Part shown: one piece after another, positions 52,308 to 63,084 of the stretch | How positions within the stretch are numbered: the first letter of the stretch is position 1 | Layout of the letters: each line of letters opens with the position of its first letter | NCBI GenBank assembly: GCA_963281255.1 | Contig: OY725489.1 | Span: 4,464,001 to 4,528,000, forward strand | Direction of reading: 5' to 3' | DNA: 64,000 bases | DNA from: Aphrocallistes beatrix | Lineage: Eukaryota > Porifera > Hexactinellida > Sceptrulophora > Aphrocallistidae | The notes under the pieces: model-generated | Seen by the model: the letters and a program-made list of their open reading frames with translations, nothing else | Database searches by the model: none | What the model was told of the DNA's origin: nothing | Position numbers and translations under genes: made by a program

Positions 52308-55217
52308 ATGGCATCCAGGCACGGAGTCATTAGCGAATTCGAGGCCGGTAAAGAAGACTGGACCTCATACACTGAAAGGCTTCAGCAGTATTTTGCGGCT
52401 AACGAAATCGTTTCTGAGGATAAACAGAGGGCGATCCTCATTAGCGTGTGTGGCGCGGAGACGTACCAGCTCCTGAAGAGCTTGCTCGCTCCTGTCAAAC
52501 CGGCCGAGAAGACCTTCGTGCAGCTGGTTGAACTAATGAAGAATCACCTACAGCCTACGCCTTCAGTTATTGTGGAGAGGTTTACGTTCCACTCTCGGTC
52601 TCGCAGGGACGGTGAGGCAGTTGCGGTCTACGTTGCTGAGCTAAGGAAGCTGTCCGAGCATTGTGGCTTCGGGGATTCGCTAAATGATATGCTCCGTGAC
52701 CGTCTTGTGTGTGGTATTAGCGACAGTGGTATCCAACGCCGTTTGCTTTCCGAGCCAGATTTGACGTTTAAGAAGGCATTCGACCTAGCTCAAGCAGCGG
52801 AATCCGCGGAGCGTAATGTTCATGATTTGCAAAGTTCAAAGGTGAGCTCAGAGAAGCTTTACCTCGTGAAAAGTACGTCCGAGAGGAGTCAAGCTGTGGT
52901 ATGCTATCGTTGTGGCGCAGGCCATCGCGGGGCTGAATGTCGCTACAAAGATGCAACCTGTTACAAGTGTGGGAAGCAAGGGCACCTATCCAAAGTTTGT
53001 CGGAGCAAGCCGAAGAGCACGTCGTTTCTACATCCTCGCCAGAAAGATACGCATCAGATACAGTCTCAAGATACACACCAGGTTCAGCCTGACGAGGCCA
53101 GTGGGGATATGGAGTGTGGGGAATATAACTTGTTCAATGTGAAGGACCGAAACAATCATCCTATGCAGGTGACAGCGACGATCAATGGAGCAAACCTATT
53201 GTTAGAAGTGGACACGGGAGCGACTTTGTCAATAATTAGTCAAAATACTTACGAAACGTTATGGGCCGATGGAAAAACCCCATTGCTACAACCCTCTGGA
53301 GCCCGACTGAGGACCTATACTGGCGAAGAGATCAAGGTAATGGGCAATCTTGAAGTAGATGTAAAACTCAATGGGCAGGAAGAAAGGTTGAACTTGCTAG
53401 TGGTAGAAGGAAATGGCCCCAGCCTGCTTGGACGTGATTGGCTAAGGAAGATAGAATTGAATTGGTCCCAGCTTCATCAGATTCGCACCTCGAGTGAGCT
53501 GACTAGGATTTTGGATTTTTACTCGCCTCTATTCCAAGATGAACTTGGTTGTGTGGGGGATATTCGCGCAAAGATTTGTGTCGATTCCAACGCCCTTCAT
53601 AAATTTTTTCGCCCTAGGGTGGTACCGTTTGCTTTACGCGGGAGAGTGGAGAAGGAGCTTGATCGGCTACAGAGTCAGGGCGTCATTGAGCCTGTACGAT
53701 TTGCGGAATGGGCAGCGCCAATAGTACCCATTGTTAAAGGGGACGGATCGGTACGTATCTGTGGGGACTATAAAGTAACCGCAAATGCCTTTGCATTAGT
53801 GGATACTTATCCGCTACCACGGATTGATGACCTTCTAGCGTCGTTATCAGGAGGCAAGTCATTTACCAAGCTGGATTTAGCCCACGCATACTTGCAAATT
53901 CCCTTAGAAGAACGGTCGAAGAAATACACTACCATAAACACGCAGAGGGGGCTATTCCAATACAATCGCCTTCCGTTTGGTTTATCGGCCGCACCAGCGA
54001 TCTTCCAGAGGACTATGGAGAGCATCCTACGAGGGTTGCCACGCGTTTGTATTTACCTTGACGATATACTTATAACGGGCGTTAATGAAGAAGATCACCT
54101 TCACAACCTTAAGGCAGTGCTATCGCGTCTCAAACAAGCTGGTTTTCGTCTCAAACGACACAAATGTGCATTTCTACTCCCATCAATTGAATATCTGGGA
54201 CATGTCATTGATGCTGAAGGCCTCAGACCAAGTGGCAAGAAGACTCAAGCAATACAGAACGCGCCCACCCCAAAGACCACCTCTGAATTACGGTCATTCC
54301 TAGGGCTTATGAATTATTATGGGAAGTTCATTCCCAATCTCTCAACCTTGATGGCTCCATTACACTGGTTGTTACAGAAACATGTCAAGTGGGATTGGGG
54401 TAGAGCCCAGGAGAACGCCTTCCGGAAGGCAAAGGGGGTGCTATCATCATCCCAGATACTCGTTCACTTTCAGCCCGATAAAGACCTCGTTGTCATCTGT
54501 GACGCGTCACCATATGGAGTTGGAGCCGTACTGTCGCATGTTTTAGAAGATGGCACAGAGAGGCCTATCTATTACGCTTCGCGCTCACTCGCCATCGCGG
54601 AGAAGAAATACTCACAGCTCGATAAGGAGGGTTTAGCAATTATCTTTGCAGTTAAAAGATTCCACCAATTTCTTTATGGACGCCCCTTCTTGATCAAGTC
54701 TGACCACAAGCCACTACAATATATATTTGGACACACGCATCCAGTCCCACCCTTAGCATCTGCAAGGCTACAGAGATGGGCCCTTATTCTTGGCGCATAC
54801 GATTACAAGATTGTGTACAGACCTGGTGGGGAAATTGGCAACGCAGATGGCTTGAGTCGTCTACCCCTACCTAATTACCCGACGGATATTCCTGTTCCTG
54901 GCGAAACGATACTACTCATGAGGAACCTCGAGCTATCAGAAATTACTGCGGAGCGAATTAGCCAATGGACCAGCCGCGATCCATTGTTATCTCGGATTCT
55001 CCGATTCTTGCAACTCGGGTGGCCACATTTGACGGACGAGGAGACTATACCTTTCCGTCGCAGAAAGGATGAGTTAAGCGTGCAAGATGGATGTATTATG
55101 TGGGGGACTCGTGTCGTGATACCAAAGAAAGGCCAAGAATTGGTTCTTGAATTGCTCCATGAAGCACATCCAGGGATATCGCGCATGAAAAGCTTGGCAC
55201 GAAGTTTCGTATGGTAG
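52308..55217 (+). pseudogene. Gag-Pol of Gypsy-class element, part before nonsense codon
   Basis: The ATG at 52308 lies 18 bases after the LTR. It opens 969 codons in one frame. Residues 1-190 are Gag. Two CCHC zinc knuckles follow (CYRCGAGHRGAEC at 199-211 and CYKCGKQGHLSKVC at 218-231). The aspartic protease has VDTGA (D302). Reverse transcriptase spans about 440-610 with YLDD at 583-586. RNase H spans about 725-850 with CDAS (D732), SDHKPL and NADGLSR. The integrase zinc region begins (HEAHPG, 951) and the frame stops at a TAG (55215-55217) directly after FVW; the same frame stays open on the other side. So a single nonsense codon separates this part from the integrase. A fused Gag-Pol without frameshift is known for several Gypsy lineages, Mag included. 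Confidence 0.93.
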
Positions 55218-56084
55218 CCTGGAATGGATCAACAACTTGAAACAAAAGTTAAGTCATGCGAGCCTTGTCAGTTATCAAGACATTCGCCTCCTAAGGCGCC
55301 ATTACATCCTTGGGAGTGGCCTGATCGTCCATGGTCGCGTATCCACATTGATTTTGCTGGTCCATTCATGGGGAAGATGTTCCTTATAGTAGTGGATGCC
55401 CACTCGAAATGGATGGAGGTATCAATAGTACATTCGGCGACTTCGAATTCTACTCTCGAAAAACTCAGAGCCTTATTTGCAACGCATGGATTACCTGAGA
55501 TAATCGTGTCAGATAACGGAACTGCATTCACTAGTGCAGAATTTCAGGAGTTTACGATGAAGAATGGTATTCGACATATCAGAACTGCTCCATACCACCC
55601 CTCTTCCAATGGCCAAGTCGAGAGGGCGGTACAGACGTTTAAAGACAGTATGAAAAGAACTTCTACAGAATCGCTGGAAACAAGAATATCTAGATTCTTA
55701 TTCCACTACCATATTACCCCCCATTCAACCACGGGAATAACTCCAGCTGAACTGCTTATGGGAAGGCAGCTCAGATCGCACTTCAGTCGCCTTATCCCTG
55801 ATCTTTCAGCTCGAATAGGAGTTAAACAACAAGTACAGAAGGAAAGGTACGACTGTGCGGCTAAGCAGAGGGATCTCACCATTGGCTCACGCGTCTTCGT
55901 GCGCAATTTCCCCCATGGGACGTCCTGGTTAAAGGGTATCCTAACGGAGAAAAGCGGACCATTATCGTTTATAGTCAAATTGGACGATGGGAGGATAATA
56001 AAAGTTAAAAAGTTAAAGTTTATAGATTTATATACCCCCCGAATCCATGCTAATATGTTCTCAGGGGGTTTACAATCTGGGTGA
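55218..56084 (+). pseudogene. Integrase part of Pol, after nonsense codon, cut by SINE
   Basis: In the same frame as the preceding part. CEPCQ completes the HHCC zinc region. The DDE core shows HIDFAGPF (Asp), VSDNGTAFTS (Asp) and HPSSNGQVERAVQTF (Glu). A chromodomain-free C-terminal region with FVRNFPHGTSWLKG follows. At 56001 the element sequence gives way to the SINE and the frame ends in foreign codons at 56084. The true C-terminus resumes at 56418. Integrase joins the element DNA to the host chromosome. Confidence 0.9.
55887..56000 (+). repeat. 114-bp target duplication, left copy
   Basis: From TCACGCGTCTTCGTGCGCAA to GATGGGAGGATAATA. Identical by eye to 56418-56531. It flanks the SINE on its left and is part of the integrase coding sequence. 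Confidence 0.95.
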
Positions 56085-56417
56085 GGTGCTAAACCTACTG
56101 ATAGTTGCTGAATGTGTGCATGCGGCGTGTATGTATGCATAATGATGGCATGTCTGTGTGCATATGATGGCGTGTTACAGAGAAAAACTCGGCTAACAGT
56201 AGGCAAGAAAGATAGCACCTGACCTAACTTTACCTTTAAACGAGATGACATCCTTAGTGCTTTCAGCTCACTAAGGTTCTGCAAGAGTGTAGGCTCAGAT
56301 TACATTACCGAAGCAATGTAATTGAGAGTAAAATGCAAATGACTAGAGTGAGGTTATAACCCGCGACCTAAGTCTTGGTATTCAAACGCCCTAACCACTG
56401 CACCACCCAAGCAGATG
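56001..56417 (-). mobile_element. tRNA-derived SINE, 417 bp
   Basis: Read on the minus strand from 56417, the head GGGTGGTGCAGTGGTTAGGG contains an A-box-like TGGTGCAGTGG. About 35 bases later CGGGTTATAACCTC resembles a diverged B box. These are RNA polymerase III promoter parts of a tRNA-like head. A 300-base unrelated body follows, and a tail rich in TTTAAC/TTTTAACT (plus strand AAAGTTAAAAAGTTAAAG at 56001). It is flanked by a 114-bp perfect direct repeat. Insert plus duplication total 531 bp, a multiple of three, but the SINE has stops in the Pol frame. Confidence 0.75.
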
Positions 56418-56531
56418 TCACGCGTCTTCGTGCGCAATTTCCCCCATGGGACGTCCTGGTTAAAGGGTATCCTAACGGAGAAAAGCGGACCATTATCGTT
56501 TATAGTCAAATTGGACGATGGGAGGATAATA
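56418..56531 (+). repeat. 114-bp target duplication, right copy
   Basis: Second copy of 55887-56000. After it the element continues with CATCGCCACATGG, the original downstream sequence. Confidence 0.95.
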
Positions 56532-56744
56532 CATCGCCACATGGATCACATCCGCGCTAATGAAGCAAATGGTCCAGTGGATACTCAAGATTTTTCCTTT
56601 CCATATACTGTTGGAGCTCGTTGTCCACAAATGCAGCCCATAGTGACTAGTCGCAGTGATGTAGCACAACAGGTGACCCCTCCTCCACCGCGTCGCTCAT
56701 CTCGGATACGACACCCTCCCGACAGATACCAACCAGAATCTTAG
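56532..56744 (+). pseudogene. C-terminal tail of Pol after the SINE
   Basis: Continues in the original frame from the right duplication copy, ending PPPPRRSSRIRHPPDRYQPE and Ser-stop. R-R-S-x-R-x-R-x-P-x-x-Y is the usual end of Gypsy integrases. It is disconnected from the rest of Pol by the SINE. Confidence 0.85.
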
Positions 56745-56760
56745 AGTAAAGACTCTTGCT

Positions 56761-56772
56761 AGTGGAAGGGAG
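56761..56772 (+). other. Polypurine tract
   Basis: AGTGGAAGGGAG lies immediately before the 3' LTR. It is the site from which plus-strand DNA synthesis starts in LTR elements. Confidence 0.85.
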
Positions 56773-57004
56773 TGTAGAGACTTTAGACAGTAGTGTTATA
56801 CCTCATCACTACCTGCGTGGTTTCCGTAGCTTAGTACCACCCATGGTGTTAGTCATAATAGGACTTCACTGACTCTACTTACATATTTATAGGGCAAGCT
56901 ATCGCTTGTGACATATTGTATGCTTATCTTAATCTGGTGATTCCATTACAAGCACTTAGAAAACTAAATACAGTTTGAATTGCTTTCTACCCAAATATAT
57001 TACA
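56773..57004 (+). repeat. 3' LTR, 232 bp
   Basis: Identical by eye to 52058-52289, ending ATATATTACA before the duplicated CTCGC. Confidence 0.95.
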
Positions 57005-57009
57005 CTCGC

Positions 57010-57645
57010 TCCCAAATGTAGGTAAGTGTGTATCTTTGAAATCGTGTTGCTGACATTGTCACACTGTCAAATGTCCGTTAAGAATTATCAACTATGAGTA
57101 TTTCTAATATTTATTGGTTTGTTCATAGACTACTATAATAAAGGACTGGAGGATCCTGAAACTTGGTCCATTGCTAATCTCTATTACTTACTAATCATTA
57201 TTTCGGTGAGATTGTATTATGAGTGAATATGAAGTTGCATATGGCAAATTCATTGGTCATATTGGTATGCTTAAAATATTTCTAGCTTTGACTTTTTGTA
57301 GGTTTCACGCTTTTCCATATATGGTAATATCGTTGATGTTATACTCTTATTTGGTTTGAGTTAAAAATGTCAAACCTATTGTTATTGAATGGAAAGTCAT
57401 AAATGAGAAGTATATTGAACATATCTCCATCCAATATGCATGATATTCCGTGCTAATAACTCCCGAGTTTCTCCGTTTTCCAATTGTTTCGCAAATTCTT
57501 CATGATGTGTACGATATCATAGTTAATAAATACTTCATTACCATTCAACACCACTCTCTCAGGACCACCAAGTAATCAATGGATCCCTTGATTTAGCGGG
57601 TAGTTATCACAAATGAATGAAATTAGGTGCACACCACTCTTTTTC
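57010..57645. other. No gene seen
   Basis: AT-rich flank of the LTR element. TGACATTGTCACACTGTCA near 57051 is a small palindrome. No frame or element is recognised. Confidence 0.5.
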
Positions 57646-57646
57646 A

Positions 57647-57940
57647 TTACTTACATAACATCCGACAACAATATTTTAGTTCCTTCGAATTTATGTTATT
57701 CACAGTATGGATACCGAATACCAAAAGCGGCCTACCTTGATGACAAACAACTTTAGTACAAAGTGCCGAAGCGGCTTGTTCAATTGGTGCATCATTGGCA
57801 TGGTCAATTATATGGCCTGCAGTGGAGTAAGTTGTTTTAATTAACTTTATTTCACTGAAAAAACGTTGCTCGGGTTTATGTAGCATAATCATAGGCGGTG
57901 CGTGAGGTTTCCATATGGGGAAACTATTTAATACTAACAA
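57647..57940 (-). other. Unrecognised 97-codon frame
   Basis: The frame contains HKPEQRFFSEIKLIKTTYST and GHIIDHANDAPIEQAASALC, then VVCHQGRPLLVFGIHTVNN. The composition is protein-like (mixed polar and hydrophobic) and lacks repeats, but I know no family with these words. It stops within a few bases of the GC-module repeat on the right. It may be an exon or TE fragment, or chance. Confidence 0.25.
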
Positions 57941-57944
57941 TTAA

Positions 57945-58106
57945 AACTCGATTTATAGTTATATACAAGTATATATATATTTATATACAAGCGCACTTCG
58001 CTTGCTTGCGCTGCGCGGCTGGCGGACACTTTGTTTCCGCCGGAGGTTCCTTTCGCTCGCCTGGGGTCACATTGGTTAATTCTAAGGGAGATAACATCTC
58101 TAAATA
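57945..58106 (+). repeat. Helitron-type end plus GC module (copy L)
   Basis: TTAAAACTCGATTTATAGTT, a TA-rich linker, then the module from 57987 (GCGCACTTCGCTTGCTTGCG and GGCGGACACTTTGTTTCCGC). The AT-rich body breaks off at CTCTAAATA, where a mariner element starts. The other copies continue CTCTAAATACGTCTGTCC, proving the insertion point. Confidence 0.8.
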
Positions 58107-59160
58107 CGAGGGTCACTACGAAAGTTCTGGGCTAGCATACTTACTTTCTGAATATGATTTCTATACTCTTCCACTAGTTAAGGCTACTTACTCCGTAACC
58201 ACATTTCAAATTGCAAAGCTCCAACTACATTTTTGATAATTTTGTGCAATTTGATTATCGAAGAGTCTTAGCATATTTAATTGGTTGCTATGGAGATTGA
58301 AAGAAGAGATTTCAGAGCAATGATATTCTACGACTACATGAGAGGCTTAACTGGTTTAGAATATCATCAACTTTTACTAAAATCTTTCGGAGTTGTTGCT
58401 CCCTCAAGATCGACAGTATTCAGTTGGTTTGCTGAATTTAGACGTGGTAGGGGCTCACTTCTTGACGAGGCGCGTCCTGGACGGCCTTCAACGGCGGTCA
58501 ACGAAGAGTCGGTTGAAGAAGTGAGGAAGATAGTGAGTGCAGATCAACGATTAACCTACACCCAGATAGAGGAGGAACTTGGGCTGTCATCGACTTCAAA
58601 GAACAGGATTTTGTACGAGTGTTTGAGCTTGCTTAAGCTTGCAGCCAGGTGGGTCCCACATCAGCTAACTTTAGTTCAAAGGGAGAAACGGAAGGACTTT
58701 TGCGAATTTATGCTCAAGAAATTCGATAAAGGGCGTTCAAAGCGTGTTTATGACATCTGTACAGGTGATGAATCATGGATATATCAATATGATCCTGAGA
58801 CTAAACGCCAATCTAGCATATGGGTGTTTCCTGGTGAAGCTGCTCCCATGAAATTCAAGCGGTCTTGGAGCGTTGGAAAGCAAATGGTGGCCAGTTTCTT
58901 CTCAAAGAAGGGCCACATAGCGAGTTCCCCTTGAAGAACAAAGGACAGTGACTGCCAATTGGTATATCAATGTATTCATTCCCAGAGTGTTTCATGCTTG
59001 GCAGAGTGCACGGCCAAAGACAGGATTGAGAGGGCTTCTGTGGCACCATGACAACGCATCAGCACATACCGCTGGTAATACGATCGATTTTTTGACGCAA
59101 AATGGGGTCCTTTAACGCTTCCGTATAAATGGGGACCTTTAACGCTTCCGTATACATCCA
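58107..59160 (+). mobile_element. Mariner transposon, 3' truncated
   Basis: The 5' end CGAGGGTCACTACGAAAGTT directly follows TA (58105-58106) inside a GC-hairpin repeat. The transposase reading ends shortly after the second catalytic Asp, and no right terminal repeat is found. A 26-27 bp duplication (AAATGGGG, CCTTTAACGCTTCCG) at 59099-59152 marks the broken end. Confidence 0.75.
58290..59100 (+). pseudogene. Mariner transposase, frameshifted and truncated
   Basis: From the ATG at 58290 (MEIERRDFRAMIFYDYMRGL) the frame runs to a TGA at 58932. It shows the N-terminal HTH (APSRSTVFSWFAEFRRGR), the linker RWVPHQLTLVQ and the first catalytic block CTGDESWIYQYDP. A frame change near 58925 leads to TVTANWYINVFIPRVFH, then LLWHHDNASAHTAG with the second Asp. 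The third Asp block and the C-terminus are absent. A full family member is about 340-350 residues; about 275 remain. It is a different subfamily from the element at 21561-22880. Confidence 0.85.
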
Positions 59161-59164
59161 TTGT

Positions 59165-60875
59165 ATTACGTATGAATGGAAAAGTGGTTTGTGCTCAATT
59201 ATGATCATAAACTGTGATATATGTCAACTCGGGTATATCAATATAGTTAAAATGAGCGTCTAACATCAGTGACACCACTATTTGAACCCGATGTATTTTT
59301 AAAAATTCAAAATCTCCGTTGCTATAGGTAATAATACTTCAACTTTCCTCGAATTCAACTATTTGGTATCTTAAGAAACTTCATTTGACATCGGATATCT
59401 CTTAATTGATATATATCCTTAATTTCGACCGAGCGTTTTTCGTTAAAAAATGCAAATTTTTACATTGCCACCTGATTTACTGAATTTATTCAAAATTTAG
59501 TATATATTTTGACTTTTTTTTGACGTATTCATCTAAAACTTTGAAGAGGGTAATCAATTTGAAAATCTGTACGGTAATATTTAAAGCATTAGGCTTAGAG
59601 CTTCTAATAAGGTAACATAAAGCTTATAGAATGAACAAATTCTTAGAACGAAATTATAAAAGTTTGTGAGGATTGTCATTTTAACTATAAGTGAAGACCG
59701 CATACAACACTAAGTCATTTATCCATGGTTCAAAACAATATTAAATTTATATTCACAATCTAAATTCATTATGATCAATTTTGGAATTGATTGAAATATA
59801 TATATATATTGCGGTTCAATAATCAATCCAACATGTTATTAGATCTGAAAATTTCAAACTTTTCAAATAATTATTCTGCACGAAAAAGTCAGAATTGTGA
59901 AAAATAAACATGTAAGCATTTACAACAAATTTTTCGGACTCTTACATACTGATCCATGGTACAATTAAAATCAGTAAAAAGTGAATACAAACTTCTAATG
60001 CGAATATTGTTATCCATAGTTTAAGGTATGGTTCCATTGAGTTGAGACACCAAAGACGAAAATGTTGAAAGACCACGAGATTGAGACGCGTCATTGCCAC
60101 GTCTATATAATTAGAAATTTCAGTTTTGCACACTCAGCCAATTTAGGTCATTGAAGGATGAGAATAAAACAATAGTAGGTGTAAATCAACATGCCCAGAA
60201 GCATATACTACCATCCATAAATCAGTGCGTAAGTTAGGCCTGCCTCCCCAGATGAGCGAAGACCCCAGGAGTTGCGTGTTCCCAGTATGAGTTGCGATTT
60301 GCAAGTTACGACTGATAAATAATAGGGCAGATATTGTTATTTATATTCATTGATTGAGCCTACAATTTCATCGACATGTGTGGTCTAGCCCTTCCTTCCA
60401 GGTGATGAGATAATATAGGAAATATCATCAGCAATTCTCAGAAAAGTGAACTGTATATAGGAACGCAATAGATAGTTTATGAATATTACTGAGAAGCATT
60501 CCAATATTGTAAGTTAAATGGATGTTAATAAAGATATTTGTGTAGGCTGAGAAGAGTTTTTTTGAAACAAGTTAGTGACTATGAAAATTAATTCAAAAAT
60601 GTAATATTAGAAATTTTACATCACTTTAAAATTTGCCAAAACCTAAAACATAATCACAAATATTACTCAAGTACTATCGTTTTAATTCTAAAATGGGACA
60701 ATTGAAGAAAAGTATGAATATACGTGATACAATTTGAGTGCAGTACAAGTAGGGAGATGATTTTATAGCATGGAGGAAGTATCTCGTCCGTATGTAGGTA
60801 TAAATTGGAACTTAATAGTAGAAATGTAATTAATCATCCGTAATTTCCTGATCGGTTCCACCAAGTTTGGTTACT
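59165..60875. other. No gene seen
   Basis: About 1.7 kb, AT-rich. TTATCCATGGT-type words recur at 59718 and 60010, and again at 63585 and 63650, so diverged repeat DNA is likely. The 63-codon frame at 59942-60133 has no recognisable content. Confidence 0.45.
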
Positions 60876-60880
60876 GATGT

Positions 60881-61071
60881 CAGGGCTGTATCAACCCATT
60901 TTGAGTTGGGAAAATCATATCAATGAGTTGATTATAGCCGTCATATGAAAATGAATTGTTGAAACCAGTTCATTTTGTACAAAACTACAAATGCATCATT
61001 CCGAAAATGAGTTTACTGTAGACAACTCATTTTTTGAAAGAGTTGAATGAGTTGATCAGTCCAAGACCCTG
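60881..61071. mobile_element. hAT-like MITE
   Basis: The ends CAGGGCTGTATCAACCC and, inverted, CAGGGTCTTGGACTGATCAAC share the first bases and internal GAGTTGA/TCAACTC words. The flanks give no exact 8-bp duplication, so the call is tentative. Confidence 0.45.
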
Positions 61072-61225
61072 ATCCGTGCACACCTTCCTCATCTCAAGGA
61101 ACCGTTGCAACCTCTGTCGAGCGTGTGGGTTCTTCAAAACGCGCCGCCACTAACCACAGTGCATGGGCTTTGACTCGTCCTTGGATAGAGCATCGTCCCG
61201 TAAATGATGATTTTCGATTGCTTCT

Positions 61226-61665
61226 TTGCAAGAGATTGAAGAGGCGTTGTGTACTCCTGGGGCAACTGCTTCTGTGAGTAACATTTCTGAGCGTTACAAG
61301 GCAGACCTCTCAGATGGTCTCACCAAAGACATATTTAGCTACCAGATCTCGAGTTTGCACAACATGGCGTCGATTGCCGGGATGGACATGGCCAAGCTGT
61401 CAGTCGAAAGTTTCGCTGTTGTCTATGACTCCAATGATGCGCTAGCTGTCATTGCGAAGGATGCCCACACAATGCTTCGCATCTATTTCGTGTCTCCGGC
61501 GACTACTTGTAGTCCAGAACGTTCATTTCCGCTCTCAAGCGGATTAAGACGTATATTCGTACTACTACCATGACTGAGGGGAGACTGAACCACTGTGACT
61601 TTGCAAATACACAAATCAATGAGCAAGACCATCAATATACAAAATACAGTGGACACCTTCATCAC
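61226..61665 (+). pseudogene. hAT transposase C-terminal relic (ZMYM/TTF-type)
   Basis: One frame reads to FVSPATTCSPERSFPLSSG. One base away the sequence gives SALKRIKTYIRTTMTEGRLN and HCDFANTQINEQ. This is the hAT dimerisation region in its usual form (A-T-x-x-x-x-E-R-S-F-S-A-L-x-R-I-K-T-Y). A frameshift lies near 61530. The upstream 90 codons (SERYKADLSDGLTKDIFSYQ, IDG-less) are weaker. No zinc finger, catalytic block or ends are visible, so this is the tail of an old insertion. Confidence 0.65.
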
Positions 61666-61974
61666 CCGATCAACGGCCAGGCTCAATCTCTTCGGGCCTC
61701 CCAAACAAACAAGTTAATCCTGGTCCGCAATTGATTAGAACAGTCTTTACATCTATTTAGAATTTTTAAAAAAACATGTTATTTATTTTTTAAAACAATG
61801 TGTAATTGTGCAAGTTAAGATGTCATACATTCTCTAAAATTCGGGATGGGAAAACATACGTCCCCATCCCGAAAAAAATCTCGGGCTGGGGCCCCCCATC
61901 CCGAAACAGCTAGTTGGGCGCCCATGACAGACATAATTAGAGTGATTATCAACCTTATTATAATTAACCACTGT

Positions 61975-63080
61975 GAGCCCAGGCGCCCAAATGGCGTGTC
62001 CGCAAGCTAGCGAAGCGCGCTTGTGTTTCTGTAAGTAAAAATGCAAGCCATCAAGTTCTAAACTTTCAAACCAGTTGCTACGTTTTAGGCATTATACGCA
62101 TTGAAATTAATAACAAACGCTAGTTTAGTCTGAAAATAGATGTATTACATCTATAGAACATGTCTAAATTTAGCAACACTCATACACAGACACACAACGT
62201 ACAATTACAACTGCAAATTGATAGCTATTAAATAGAGATAAATACAATAAATTTGCTAAATTACACAGAAGTAAAATAATAAAAGTCATTCTACAAAATA
62301 AATCTGAAATTGTCTAACAAAATGTTGGGAAAAATGAGTACATATCAACGTGCATGTAACTTCCTCCCTAGTAATGATATCCAGTTCGTGCTAGGAAAGT
62401 TACGAATTGGGGAGTGCAATCAGAACATAATAATTGGGAAGAGAGCCATGCAAAAGAATATTCACTTGTGCAGAGACGTCATCGAACACATCTGGAGTGG
62501 AGGCGAGAGTAAACAGCTCCAGCTTACTTTCCGAACAGAACGAAATACATTGACTACCCATATCCGTCGTTGACGCCATCATTCTGATTATTGGCTAGAC
62601 ATCTTCGTGTCCTACACTGATGAACAATTCATGCAAGAATTTGGATGTGACCAGTTTCATGCATACAAAGAGCATGTTAAACAATATGGTAAAGCATTCC
62701 GGTGGAATCCACCGAAGCTAACATTCGACCAAAGGGAAGAAAAATTCAAGCAACAGTATTTGCTAGCAGATATAATGCACGACTATCCACAATTAGAGAT
62801 ACTCACTTACTTGGAGTAGATTTTGTATGTATGTAATAATCATGTGATTCATTGCTATTACTTTACAACTATTAGTACATAGTATAACTATTATTATAAT
62901 AAAGTACTTGTTGATAAATTAGGAATAATATCACTAGACGTACATAATACCATTTGTCTGCTTCATATATTATATTATTGGATCTGTGATGCTATGTAAT
63001 ATTGTAGCACAGTTCTAAAATGAGTGCTGGATTCCGGCCTGGCGCAAGTGGCATGCACAGACCTGAGTATAAAAGACATC
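61975..63080 (+). mobile_element. Repeat with unknown 166-codon ORF, copy 2
   Basis: Inverted counterpart of 6690-7830 over about 1.1 kb: GC module copy M (61980-62026), a spacer with GTTTTAGGCATTATACGCAT and TAGCAACACTCATACACA, the ORF, an AT-rich spacer, a damaged TATTGGATC hairpin (62973) and AAATGAGTGCTGGATTCCGG. Both copies keep the same order, so they are one family. Confidence 0.65.
62322..62819 (+). pseudogene. Unrecognised TE-linked protein, copy 2 (one nonsense codon)
   Basis: The ATG at 62322 opens MLGKMSTYQRACNFLPSNDI, the part that is interrupted in copy 1. The frame meets TGA at 62571-62573 and continues to a TAG at 62817. Blocks: KNIHLCRDVIEHIWSGGE, RTERNTLTTHIRR (stop), YWLDIFVSYTDEQFMQEF, HVKQYGKAFRWNPPKL. 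Most differences from copy 1 are single amino-acid changes, with no frameshift in either copy. The two nonsense codons lie at different places. I know no family with this sequence. Full length would be about 166 residues; it is soluble-looking, with a basic middle. It could be an accessory protein of the element or a captured gene. Confidence 0.55.
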
Positions 63081-63084
63081 ACTA

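Larger units (their letters stand above)
52058..57004 (+). mobile_element. Gypsy-class LTR retrotransposon, recent insertion
   Basis: The order is LTR, primer site, gag-protease-RT-RNase H-integrase, purine tract, LTR. The two 232-bp LTRs are identical by eye and a perfect 5-bp target duplication is present, so the insertion is recent. Gag and Pol share one frame. There is no env frame. A SINE inserted in the 3' part and one nonsense codon make this copy defective. It landed about 100 bases after the likely end of the piggyBac remains. Confidence 0.95.

Noticed and set aside
55706-56284. 192-codon minus-strand frame
   Set aside because: Antisense of integrase joined to the SINE body. It crosses the insertion junction, so it cannot be an old gene.
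56351-56417. Functional tRNA gene
   Set aside because: Only box A and a diverged box B are tRNA-like. The acceptor and anticodon arms do not pair, and the sequence is the head of a SINE.
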